Assembly: GCA_001310455.1 (NCBI GenBank)
Contig: BAXG01000005.1
Span: forward strand, 124,001-188,000
Reading direction: 5' to 3'
Length of the DNA: 64,000 bases
Origin: Photobacterium sp. JCM 19050
GTDB lineage: Bacteria > Pseudomonadota > Gammaproteobacteria > Enterobacterales > Vibrionaceae
Below the pieces are notes generated by a model, which was given only the letters and a program-made list of their open reading frames with translations, had not been told where the DNA came from and did not search any database. A program made the translations under genes and the position numbers. This document shows positions 32,050 through 39,751 of the stretch, piece after piece (the first letter of the stretch is position 1; the number at the start of each line of letters is the position of its first letter).

Positions 32050-32288
32050 AAAGTCAGTTTATTCATGCGCCGTCTTTCCGGCTGTCGTTCATTGGATACC
32101 AAGCCTCCCGGCTACCCGGTTACGAGTTAAGGAGAACTCGCTCGGGCTGCAACACGTTATCGCTTAATCGCTACGTCCGGAATCTCACCGGCATTGCATC
32201 CAGTTTTCAAGCTGGCGGGGATTGGCACGCGCTGCTGGCCGTTTACCCCCTGAGCAAGAACCATTGATGTTGTTTATTGGTCCAACTC

Positions 32289-32334
32289 TCCACACTCACG
32301 CAGTGGATGCGGTTTAATCAGGTTGTTAAAGAGC
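32289..32334 (-). promoter_or_regulatory. nut-like antitermination site (boxA and boxB) of the leftward transcript
   Basis: Minus strand carries GCTCTTTAACAA (32334-32323), identical to the E. coli rRNA boxA core, followed 15 nt later by the boxB-like hairpin TCCAC-TGCGTGAGT-GTGGA (32307-32289). The order and strand are those of lambda nutL. No obvious arginine-rich N protein was found, so host NusB/NusE or an unseen factor may act here. Confidence 0.6.
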
Positions 32335-32387
32335 TAAGGGACAGTGAACACCTTGTTGGTGAGGGGCTGAGTTCCTTTAACAAAACC

Positions 32388-32417
32388 AGAGTAGGATAAT
32401 TTACATGGTGAGGTCAA
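32388..32417 (-). promoter_or_regulatory. candidate PL promoter of the leftward operon
   Basis: Minus strand TTGACC (32417-32412), an 18-bp spacer, TACTCT (32393-32388). The -35 is identical to the candidate PR -35 in front of cro. An AGTAAT half-site, the same as in the cro operator, lies 19 bp upstream (32441-32436). The rest of 32418-32678 is AT-rich without a supported gene. Confidence 0.45.
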
Positions 32418-32678
32418 TAAAATTAAGAAATAAAAATTACTATAGGACAGGAAAATTACCAAAAGGTGATTTTAGTCATGAATATTGCAATTGTTGAATT
32501 CGGCAGAGGCCACATCTTAATGAGGGCAATTCATGAGTGGGGTTAGCTATTGGCGACGAATTGGCCGTATCGAAAAAGAGGCTTTCAAAGTCTGAACAGT
32601 TCTTGCACGAAGGGGATGATTTGCTTAATCGAAAAAAAACCCCGCTTAAGAACGAGGCTTTAAAACTAAGTAGAGCGC

Positions 32679-33359
32679 TTAGGGTACGGATTTGACGTGG
32701 GCTATTACAGTTCCTATCAAGTGACTGTTTCCACTTAGTTTTATGTACTTAAGCTCCGGAGGGTAGTTTGCAAGGGACTTAAGTATTCTCTGTCCGTCTA
32801 GTAATTGAAGCTGCTTAAAAGACACTTCAGAAGATTCGTCAATTTGAGCAATTACAAACTGACCATTCCTGGGCTCGATCTGGTCCGGATCAACGTATAT
32901 CAAATCACCTTCATAGAAGCGGTCCATCATCGACTCGTCGAGAACACGCAAGATATAAGTTCGAGGGCCACAGCGTACTGGGCAAGGATAATACTCGAAA
33001 TCCGTTTCGGGATAATCGCTTGCTTCAGTAAACGAACTTGCTTGCTTCCAAGTAATAAGGGGGCATTTTTGTTCAACAGTAGGGCCGGGTTTTACGCAGA
33101 TACTCGCTGATACTGCTGGACTCAGTTCTACAGGAAGCTCTCCAAACGCAAGCCACTCTGGCCGACACTTCAACAGCTCACTCATTGCAATAAGCACTTT
33201 ATCTTTGACGCTGCTTTGAATTCCGAGTTCCAGGTTAGATACGGAAATTCGACTGTACTTCATATCCGTTACGCGCCTGGCAACGGCATGAGCAACATCA
33301 TCTTGAGTCAGCCCCAGTTCTGAACGCCTACTTTTGAGTCTTTCACCTATCGACGTCAT
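32679..33359 (-). CDS. CI-like phage repressor with S24 peptidase domain
   Basis: 226 residues. N-terminal HTH (IGERLKSRRSELGLTQDDVAHAVARRV), C-terminal LexA/CI-type S24 autoprotease with the Ser in VLDESMMDRFYEGD and the Lys near EVSFKQLQL. It should keep the prophage silent and be cleaved in the SOS response. Divergent from cro across the operator region at 33360-33478. Confidence 0.9.
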   Translation of the reverse strand: MTSIGERLKSRRSELGLTQDDVAHAVARRVTDMKYSRISVSNLELGIQSSVKDKVLIAMSELLKCRPEWLAFGELPVELSPAVSASICVKPGPTVEQKCPLITWKQASSFTEASDYPETDFEYYPCPVRCGPRTYILRVLDESMMDRFYEGDLIYVDPDQIEPRNGQFVIAQIDESSEVSFKQLQLLDGQRILKSLANYPPELKYIKLSGNSHLIGTVIAHVKSVP

Positions 33360-33432
33360 GTTTTTTTCTTCAATGGAATATTTGTTACTAAGAATGCCAC
33401 GCTTTTAGAAAAAATTTATTGCGTCATAATTA

Positions 33433-33461
33433 TTGACCTTTAGAGTAATTAACATTACTTT
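33433..33461 (+). promoter_or_regulatory. candidate PR promoter and operator of cro
   Basis: TTGACC (33433-33438), 17-bp spacer, TACTTT (33456-33461). A 16-bp palindrome AGTAAT-TAAC-ATTACT (33444-33459) fills the spacer, ideal for repression. A further AGTAAC half-site (minus strand) lies near 33383, and AGTAAT recurs at the PL promoter. Confidence 0.6.
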
Positions 33462-33478
33462 TTATATTGGAGGTAGCT

Positions 33479-33757
33479 ATGAACGATAAACTTTTTGACA
33501 CACTGCTTAGTGTTTTTGGCACCGAGGCAGAAATTGCACGAACGTTTGGCGGCACCCGCGTTGCTCACTGGAAACGAAGAGTTCCCCGAGATGCTGCAAT
33601 ACTGTGCCACTTATCACCCAATGTGCCTTACACCTACGATTCTAGCGTGTACGGCCCACTTGGGAAGGGGCTTGGCTTAGGTGCAAATTTTGAGGAAATA
33701 ACAACCAATACCGAGGTAAACGACCATGACTCAAAAGTACATCAAGAAGCGGCTTGA
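33479..33757 (+). CDS. Cro-like/YdaS-type regulator
   Basis: 92 residues, start at ATG 33479 with GGAGG in front. HTH region LLSVFGTEAEIARTFGGTRVAHWKRRVP and the following PRDAAILCHL resemble Cro/YdaS toxins-turned-regulators. It is the first rightward gene opposite the CI-like repressor. The 3' end overlaps the next gene by 32 bp, an unusually long overlap that a frameshift might explain. Confidence 0.75.
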   Translation: MNDKLFDTLLSVFGTEAEIARTFGGTRVAHWKRRVPRDAAILCHLSPNVPYTYDSSVYGPLGKGLGLGANFEEITTNTEVNDHDSKVHQEAA

Positions 33758-34136
33758 ACGCTTACAGCAAAACCGTTCAGTGGGAAAAGCCGGACTATCG
33801 ATTAAAGAGGTTCGAAACGACCAGGTGAAAGTTCGGTTTACTGAAGACGAAAGTGACTTTCTTTCGGTGTTAACCGAGAAACTCAACATCCCCAAAGCGG
33901 TGCTCTCAAATTTACTCATTCTGGAAGCGACTATCGACATGCTTGCCGAAGACGACCAGCTCTGTCAGGAAGTGATGGAGGCATGGACAAATGACAGGCG
34001 GCCGGCATTGGATTTCTTCCAGGAAATTAACATCCGCGCTTCAGAAACGTGCGACTTCATAGATGGTGACTTTCACCAAATTGAACAACCCGCTTCTCCC
34101 GCAGTTCGTGCCATTTCCTTTTTACCGGAGGAATAG
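33726..34136 (+). CDS. hypothetical early protein (CII-like position)
   Basis: 136 residues, no recognised domain; residues 30-75 (VKVRFTEDESDFLSVLTEKL, LNIPKAVLSNLLILEAT) resemble a ribbon-helix-helix plus helix arrangement, which would suit a DNA-binding regulator. Starts within the GAGGTAAACGACCATGAC module. Regulation of lysogeny is only suggested by location. Confidence 0.65.
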   Translation: MTQKYIKKRLERLQQNRSVGKAGLSIKEVRNDQVKVRFTEDESDFLSVLTEKLNIPKAVLSNLLILEATIDMLAEDDQLCQEVMEAWTNDRRPALDFFQEINIRASETCDFIDGDFHQIEQPASPAVRAISFLPEE

Positions 34137-34138
34137 TC

Positions 34139-34357
34139 ATGGCCAAGCGACTACTTGGGCTTCTTCGGGGCAATCGCCCCGTTGAAGAGCTTCACCTGGA
34201 ATCTGATTTTGTTGAGCTAGTTATTGCGAAATCAGCTAAGCGTCGGGGCGTGCGACCTGACCAAGTCCGGCTGTCTCTGATGATGGAAAGCTTCTCTGAG
34301 GACGCAATGTCAGGGGCGGGGACCGATATCGAAACGGAAAGTGGGGGGCTGCACTAA
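34139..34357 (+). CDS. hypothetical 72-residue early protein
   Basis: Starts 2 bp after the previous stop, with GGAGG in front, and its stop overlaps the next ATG. Basic N terminus, helical middle. No family recognised. Confidence 0.65.
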   Translation: MAKRLLGLLRGNRPVEELHLESDFVELVIAKSAKRRGVRPDQVRLSLMMESFSEDAMSGAGTDIETESGGLH

Positions 34358-34734
34358 TGAAGCTGGTAAAAGGTAAACGCGCTATTGATGTCACTGTTGT
34401 CGAGGCGGACTGTGTTTGCATACCAAGTAATGCTATTCGAGCGTGCGGCGGAAACTACCACCTGGCCGCTGTCATCTCTTATTTGGCGGAATTGTCATTG
34501 ACCCTTTCAGACCAGGATGGATGGTTTTATCAAAAGCGCAAGGATATAGCTCAGGCTTTGGTGTTGTCCGAGCATCAAGTACAGCGATTAGTTACCGCGT
34601 TTAAAAGCAAATTTCCTTCTGCAATCAGGACCAAACGCAAAAAAGTGGAGGGTGTGCCGACGGTCCATTTTCATATTGACGTGGCTGAGTTGGAGAAGGA
34701 AATGGAACGCATCTTGGACGAGAGGAACTGGTGA
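34357..34734 (+). CDS. winged-helix phage replication-type protein 1
   Basis: 125 residues. DGWFYQKRKDIAQALVLSEHQVQRLVTAF is a winged helix like those of phage replisome organisers, followed by VEGVPTVHFHIDVAELEKE. The same arrangement occurs in the next gene, so the two are tandem paralogs. TGATG couples it to that gene. Confidence 0.65.
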   Translation: MKLVKGKRAIDVTVVEADCVCIPSNAIRACGGNYHLAAVISYLAELSLTLSDQDGWFYQKRKDIAQALVLSEHQVQRLVTAFKSKFPSAIRTKRKKVEGVPTVHFHIDVAELEKEMERILDERNW

Positions 34735-35635
34735 TGAATGCAGCCGAGAAAAAAGTGTTCACTGAACTGGTTGGTCAGACAGCAAACCTGTCAGTTCAAA
34801 AAATACTCATCTTGTTCTTTGACCGGAATTTTAATACTGCGGCGGTAATGGGGCAGCTTCTTTTCTGGTCCCAGAAAATCAAACGGCAAGATGGGTTTTT
34901 CTTTAAATCCCAAGCCGAGCTCGCAGAAGAGCTATGCCTGTCCCGAGACCAGGTTGCCAGAGAAATCCGGAAAATAAAAAACAAGTTGGGTGATGCTATG
35001 GAACCAAGTTGGTTAAAGCCAAAGGGGTTCCTACCACTCATTTTAAGTTAGACCTTGATGTCGTGATAAGGCTCATCAGCGATTTCAATGTTGAACGGTC
35101 CGCGGATGACTCTACTGCAATAAATAATGAGGCCGATTCGGCTGTGCGAGATAACCCAACCGGGTTGGGTGAGGTAACACAGCCGGCTGGGCGAGGTAAC
35201 CCAACCGCAGGGTTGGGTGAGGTCGCACAACCATTAACAGATCCGAAGCATATCCGAACAACAGATCCGATCCCGACACAACAAAACGGCAAAACAAGTT
35301 TGCCTGCCGAGCAGGCTCGGCCTGTCACCCAAATACTCTCACCCGATGAAAACCGCATTGTTGAAATTTGGAATGCTTTGGGTTGTGCCAGGCACAAGGG
35401 GATAACCAAAAACGCCAGGAAGGCGATTGAGAAAACCTACCGGGAATACCGCAAGGGAAACAAAACCCCAAAAGATCTCACCGAATGGGTAACCACCTAC
35501 CTCAAACATGGCTTTGCCCTCTGGATGACCGACCACCACCGGAACAAAGGGGATGGCAAGTGGTGTGCAGACCTTGAGTTTGCGATGCGCTTTTCGACCT
35601 ACGACAAAGTCAGGAATGCGGAGTTGGCGGCATGA
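34734..35635 (+). CDS. phage replication initiator-like protein 2 (frameshifted)
   Basis: The first 90 residues repeat the winged-helix plan (DGFFFKSQAELAEELCLSRDQVAREIRKI); one A missing near 35004 breaks the frame, and repair gives TKLVKAKGVPTTHFKLDLD, matching the paralog. A low-complexity middle with repeated GLGEV-QP units follows, and then a C-terminal helical domain (NRIVEIWNALGCARHKGITK). About 300 residues. The order before a DnaB helicase parallels lambda O-P, so it is the likely origin-binding protein. The repeats inside the gene may be the origin. Confidence 0.7.
35150..35223 (+). repeat. iteron-like repeats, candidate phage replication origin
   Basis: GGGTTGGGTGAGGT at 35162-35175 and 35210-35223, and a variant CGGCTGGGCGAGGT at 35184-35197. 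Two copies are preceded by the inverted half ACCCAACC, forming ACCCAACC-G-GGTTGGGT and ACCCAACC-GCAG-GGTTGGGT. They lie within the initiator-like gene, as lambda iterons lie within O. A further short repeat AACAGATCCGA occurs twice just downstream. Confidence 0.55.
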
Positions 35636-37008
35636 ATACCGACACGATAGGTGCCGAGCAATCTGTTATCGGGTCGCTTTTGCTCATTGGTGACATGAGT
35701 CAGGATGCAGCGTCGAGACTGCTTGAGTATCTCAGAGAGAACGCTTTTCAAGCCAGGTCGCACAGTCTTTGCTGGAGAGCAATTCGGCAAATGGCTTCTA
35801 AGGGGCAGTTTGTTGATCTGGTGACGTTAGACGCAGTGTTAACTCGTAACGGGGACATTGAGGATGTGGGGGGCTTTGCCTATCTGGCCGAGCTTGCCAA
35901 GAACACACCCAGCGCCGCCAATGCGATGGCTTACGCTGATATCGTGCGGCAGGGAGCGATTCGTCGCAGCGTAAATAGCAAGTTACACAATGCGATTGCG
36001 CTTTTGAATGACCCGGACGGCGGCACAGTCTACGAGAAAATTGGGTTGATTGAGTCTGAGCTGAATGCGTTAACAGACCGGGCTAACCGAGGGCGTGAAT
36101 CCGGGCTGGTGCATGTCAGCGAGATTGCGGACAAATGGACAGAAGATCTTGAAAACCGTTTCTCCAATCCTACCGCTTCACATGGCTTCACGACGGGCAT
36201 TGCCGGTTTAGACAAGATACTAGCACCAAAGAACATCAAGCCGGGTTCACTGGTTGTGCTGGGTGCCAGGCCCAAGCTTGGCAAATCTGCATTGATGAAC
36301 ATGATCACCAAGCATTTTGCACTGGAGCACAAATTGGCAACTGCCATTTTCAGTCTCGAAATGCCATCTGATCAGATTTTCGAGCGAATGGTTTCTGAGC
36401 GAGCCCGGGTAAACCCGTCGATATTTTACGCCGGTGCAAATTCCGATACGGAGTACGCCAGGGTCAGCGCGGCGATGGGCGAGTACGTCGAAAGTAAAAC
36501 GTTCATTGATGATACGCCGGGTATTGGACTGGCTCACATCCAGAGGGAATGCCGGAAACTGGGAAAACACGAGCGATTGGGCCTTATCTGTGTCGATTAC
36601 CTGACGCTGATGAAGGCGGAAAAAGCAGACCGCAATGATCTGGCCTACGGGGAAATCACCAAAGCGCTCAAAAATCTGGCGAAGGAACTCAATTGTGTGG
36701 TGCTGCTTCTCACCCAATTGAACCGCTCCCTGGAGTCGCGTGCGAACAAGCGCCCGATGCCCAGTGACAGCAGAGACACCGGTCAGATTGAGCAGGATTG
36801 TGATCTGTGGATTGGCCTCTATCGTGATTCGGTCTATTACCCGGATTCTGCACTTGGTGGTCTGACCGAGGCGATTGTTGGCTTGAATCGTCACGGCCAG
36901 ACAGGTACCGCTTACCTAACACTAATCAATGGCTACTTTGAAGATGCCTCGGCGCAAGACTTGGCAAAGCTCCATGAGAAAAGGAAGGGGGCAAAGCATG
37001 ATTTCTGA
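35632..37008 (+). CDS. DnaB-type replicative helicase
   Basis: 458 residues with the DnaB N-terminal domain (IGAEQSVIGSLLL, GGFAYLAELAKNTPSAANA) and RecA-like core: Walker A GARPKLGKSAL near residue 213, DxxD-like ICVDYLTLM, and LLTQLNRSLE with the arginine-finger region SRDTGQIEQDCD. Encoded by the phage, it unwinds DNA at its origin, presumably loaded by the preceding gene product. Starts overlapping the previous stop. Confidence 0.92.
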   Translation: MNTDTIGAEQSVIGSLLLIGDMSQDAASRLLEYLRENAFQARSHSLCWRAIRQMASKGQFVDLVTLDAVLTRNGDIEDVGGFAYLAELAKNTPSAANAMAYADIVRQGAIRRSVNSKLHNAIALLNDPDGGTVYEKIGLIESELNALTDRANRGRESGLVHVSEIADKWTEDLENRFSNPTASHGFTTGIAGLDKILAPKNIKPGSLVVLGARPKLGKSALMNMITKHFALEHKLATAIFSLEMPSDQIFERMVSERARVNPSIFYAGANSDTEYARVSAAMGEYVESKTFIDDTPGIGLAHIQRECRKLGKHERLGLICVDYLTLMKAEKADRNDLAYGEITKALKNLAKELNCVVLLLTQLNRSLESRANKRPMPSDSRDTGQIEQDCDLWIGLYRDSVYYPDSALGGLTEAIVGLNRHGQTGTAYLTLINGYFEDASAQDLAKLHEKRKGAKHDF

Positions 37009-37099
37009 TTTACCGATTGCAGCAATACGCCTCATGAACATGAAAGATTCTCGATTCACTCGCCCACCAAGCGTGTGATTAACAAAGAGGTAAACGACC

Positions 37100-37486
37100 A
37101 TGACTGTAATACACCACTCAAAGGCCCACGCCAGGTTTCACCGGGAGCTCAAAATCACTGGGCTGGAAGTTTTTCTTGTTTTCCTCGGAAGGCACTACAA
37201 CGCCACGCTGGCGATGTCGGCTAATCGAACTGCCCTGGTTCGGGCTGGCATTGTTGCCGCGGTCGAACTGTTCAATGCAAAACCCCGGACTATCCAGAAC
37301 TGGTTGAGAGAGGACGGACTGCCAGAAAGCCGGATAGACCAAGCGATGGAGATTATTAGGGAACATGGCTTTCCCCTTTGCAGGCATCAGTTGTTGCTTA
37401 ATCAGGAAATCGTTGATTGGGCAGTCGAAAGGCATCGGCAAGACCAGTTGTGCAAGGGACTGGCGTTTCGTGGAGAGGCGGCATGA
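37100..37486 (+). CDS. hypothetical protein
   Basis: 128 residues, starting in the GAGGTAAACGACCATGAC module. Contains an HTH-like segment (AAVELFNAKPRTIQNWLREDGLPE), so perhaps a DNA-binding protein. ATGA overlap with the next gene. Confidence 0.65.
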   Translation: MTVIHHSKAHARFHRELKITGLEVFLVFLGRHYNATLAMSANRTALVRAGIVAAVELFNAKPRTIQNWLREDGLPESRIDQAMEIIREHGFPLCRHQLLLNQEIVDWAVERHRQDQLCKGLAFRGEAA

Positions 37487-37656
37487 ATCCTAATCGTGAG
37501 AAGACAATCAAGATGATTGAATCAACGGGGATGATGCCGGTTGTTCGAGAGATAGCTGAACGGTTTGGTAACGAAGGGCGATTGCCATCAGTGGCAATTC
37601 GGCAAGGCAACGATTGGCTTTTACAGGAATTCGGCCAACCAAAACTACCCAGTTAA
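37483..37656 (+). CDS. hypothetical 57-residue protein
   Basis: ATG at 37483 overlaps the preceding TGA and has GAGGCGG upstream. Short helical protein (MNPNREKTIKMIESTG...). No family recognised. Confidence 0.5.
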   Translation: MNPNREKTIKMIESTGMMPVVREIAERFGNEGRLPSVAIRQGNDWLLQEFGQPKLPS

Positions 37657-37681
37657 ACCCGTTCGCAGGGGAGACTATCCG

Positions 37682-38059
37682 ATGATTCACGTAACGCAGA
37701 CAGAGCGGATCGAGATTAAAAAACGACTGCTGGATCTGAAGCAAACGGAAAAATGGAAGGGCATCAATTTCTCCAGTCAGTTCGGAAGGGTGGTGTTTGT
37801 GGCGGCGGGTGCGGAGTGGTACACGCTGCGCGACTTGGAATCCCGCATTGCCAATTGGTTTCCTGAGCATCGGGATACACAGGCGGCTATCAGTGCCAGG
37901 CTGCGTGAAGTCAGCCCCTCTCGCTGTGGGTTGGTCAAGCAACGCATCATGGAAAGGGTGAACGGCAAGCAAGTTCACCGCTATCGGTTGGTACCACCGA
38001 AGAGCATCAAGGATGTCGCTGAGAATGTCAGGCTTACCGGAAGCAAGGAGGCCGCATGA
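37682..38059 (+). CDS. hypothetical protein of the nin-like region
   Basis: 125 residues, start at 37682 with AGGGGAG upstream. Tryptophan/arginine-rich middle (YTLRDLESRIANWFPEHRDTQ) and basic C terminus suggest nucleic-acid binding, perhaps a winged helix. Family not recognised. Confidence 0.6.
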   Translation: MIHVTQTERIEIKKRLLDLKQTEKWKGINFSSQFGRVVFVAAGAEWYTLRDLESRIANWFPEHRDTQAAISARLREVSPSRCGLVKQRIMERVNGKQVHRYRLVPPKSIKDVAENVRLTGSKEAA

Positions 38060-38166
38060 ATTGGCTACTCATTTTTTGGATTTCCGTTTGTATAGGCCTA
38101 TACGTCTTCTGGCACATTGCCAAATCTGAGCAATTGGATAAGGAAGGCCAGGAGGGTGATGACTGA
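38056..38166 (+). CDS. 36-residue single-pass membrane peptide
   Basis: ATG 38056 overlaps the previous stop, with AAGGAGG 6-12 bp before it, and the stop overlaps the next ATG (TGATG). One hydrophobic helix (LLIFWISVCIGLYVFW) then an acidic tail. Position in a tightly coupled array supports translation. Confidence 0.6.
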   Translation: MNWLLIFWISVCIGLYVFWHIAKSEQLDKEGQEGDD

Positions 38167-38756
38167 TGGCTGCAACACTGTCACTGGTTAAAGTTCAGGG
38201 TGGTGGCCTGGTTCCGCTCACTGAGGATGACAAGCAGGTCATTGATAAGCGCCGGATAGGCTCTGTCCTTGAGTGTACGTTTACGACTTCCCGCAATCCT
38301 CGCTTCCATCGCAAGTTCTTTGCGCTATTAAACCTCGGCTTTGACTACTGGCAGCCGCAAGGGGGCTGCTTATCCCCACAAGAACGCAGCCTCCTTATGC
38401 GGTTTGCCCAATGGCTGTCGAATTGGGGCGGTGATGTGACAACGCTACAAGATGCCGCCAGTGGCTACCTGGATAGCGTCGCGCAGAAGCGAGCAGAGCT
38501 TGCAGTAGAAAAGCATTTCGAAGCCTACCGGAAGTGGGTCACCGTGGAAGCCGGCTATTTCCATATCGTTGTATTGCCAAACGGGACAACACGCAAAGAA
38601 GCGAAAAGCATCAGCTTTGCGAAGATGGATGAGAACGAATTTGATGGGCTCTACAACGCAGTGTTCGGCGTTATCTGGAATCACATCCTGTTTAAGAACT
38701 TTGGGAGTGAAGCTGCCGTAGAGCAGGCTGTTAACCAGTTGATGGGGTATGCGTGA
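38166..38756 (+). CDS. DUF1367-like phage protein (nin region)
   Basis: 196 residues. The block NPRFHRKFFALLNLGFDYW is characteristic of DUF1367 proteins of lambdoid nin regions; function unknown, possibly recombination-related. Coupled at both ends by overlapping stop/start codons. Confidence 0.75.
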   Translation: MAATLSLVKVQGGGLVPLTEDDKQVIDKRRIGSVLECTFTTSRNPRFHRKFFALLNLGFDYWQPQGGCLSPQERSLLMRFAQWLSNWGGDVTTLQDAASGYLDSVAQKRAELAVEKHFEAYRKWVTVEAGYFHIVVLPNGTTRKEAKSISFAKMDENEFDGLYNAVFGVIWNHILFKNFGSEAAVEQAVNQLMGYA

Positions 38757-39091
38757 TGACCATTAAAACCCCCGCATTGCGCAGTAAAAAACTTACTGAA
38801 GGGGCGAAGGGGAAGCAATGCTCCCTTCAAATCCCCGGCGTTTGTACCTTCAACCCGGAAACCGTGGTGTTTGCCCACTTACCGAGTGGCACACAGGGTA
38901 TGGCGTATAAGTCCGATGATTTTTGGGGCGTCGATGCCTGCATGGGGTGTCACGATGCGATAGATGGCCGGAATGGCTACAGGTTTGAGCCAGGCGAGAA
39001 AGAGCAATACCTGCTCCAGGCACTTCACATCACACTGTCTCGCCGGATACGTGATGGGATTATCGTGATACAGGGGGCGACGTATGTTTGA
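38756..39091 (+). CDS. YbcO/DUF1364 family putative nuclease
   Basis: About 111 residues. CSLQIPGVCTFNPETVVFAHLP and ACMGCHDAIDGRN give the cysteine/histidine pattern of YbcO, a small nuclease-like protein of lambdoid recombination regions. ATG at 38756 in a TGATG overlap; GTG 38753 is an alternative. Confidence 0.8.
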   Translation: MTIKTPALRSKKLTEGAKGKQCSLQIPGVCTFNPETVVFAHLPSGTQGMAYKSDDFWGVDACMGCHDAIDGRNGYRFEPGEKEQYLLQALHITLSRRIRDGIIVIQGATYV

Positions 39092-39566
39092 CAACGTGTA
39101 TGACCTCGAAAAGCGGATCGGACGGATAAACGAAAGCGGTGACGGTAAGGTCAAGAAGATTCGCCGGGAAATTGAAACACAAGAATGCGCAGATGTTATC
39201 CGTTGGGCCCGTCGCACCCGTATTGCCGGTGTGCTTGTTGCCGAATACCTGACTCACGTCCCCAATGAAGGCAAGCGCGGGAAAAAGGCCAGGAGTGATT
39301 TCTACCGGCTTGGCGGACAACGTGGGTATCCCGATTACATCTTTGATATCGCCCGTTGTGGGTACCACGGACTGCGCATTGAGGTAAAAGCGCCGAAAGG
39401 GTACCGAAGCAACATTCAAGACGACCAGCGTAAGTGGGAGAGCCGCCTGACCGGCCAGGGCTATTTGTTTGTTTACTGCTACTGTGCGGAAGACATGAAG
39501 CAGCTGATTACCGATTATTTACTTGACCGAATTGAGGGTCCGACATCAGGGGGTGATGCCGCATGA
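39084..39566 (+). CDS. VRR-NUC domain nuclease
   Basis: 160 residues with the VRR-NUC core: GQRGYPDYIFDIAR, the catalytic IEVKAPKG and SRLTGQGYLFVYC. Proposed role is Holliday-junction or flap cleavage in place of the RusA/Rap genes of other lambdoid phages. Overlaps both neighbours. Confidence 0.85.
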   Translation: MFDNVYDLEKRIGRINESGDGKVKKIRREIETQECADVIRWARRTRIAGVLVAEYLTHVPNEGKRGKKARSDFYRLGGQRGYPDYIFDIARCGYHGLRIEVKAPKGYRSNIQDDQRKWESRLTGQGYLFVYCYCAEDMKQLITDYLLDRIEGPTSGGDAA

Positions 39567-39751
39567 GCCGAGCGTTAGAGTTACTGATTCGTATGCACTG
39601 TGAAAAAACGCCAACTTACACCAGTGGGCATCAGGTGCTAACCGGAGACGTTGTCATCGCGATTCTGGGAAAGCTCCAGCATGACCACCGGATTGGCAGT
39701 GACTTGATCATGGCTAAATGGCTGGAAGATGAAAACGCCCGTTCACGTTGA
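39563..39751 (+). CDS. hypothetical 62-residue protein
   Basis: Start overlaps the VRR-NUC stop (ATGA), 3' end overlaps the next gene by 23 bp. Helical, no known domain. Confidence 0.5.
   Translation: MSRALELLIRMHCEKTPTYTSGHQVLTGDVVIAILGKLQHDHRIGSDLIMAKWLEDENARSR

Noticed and set aside
31869..32267. 132-codon plus-strand reading frame in the leader region
   Set aside because: No Shine-Dalgarno sequence, composition unlike a protein, and it runs opposite the PL-nut-terminator leader; more likely a chance frame over structured RNA.
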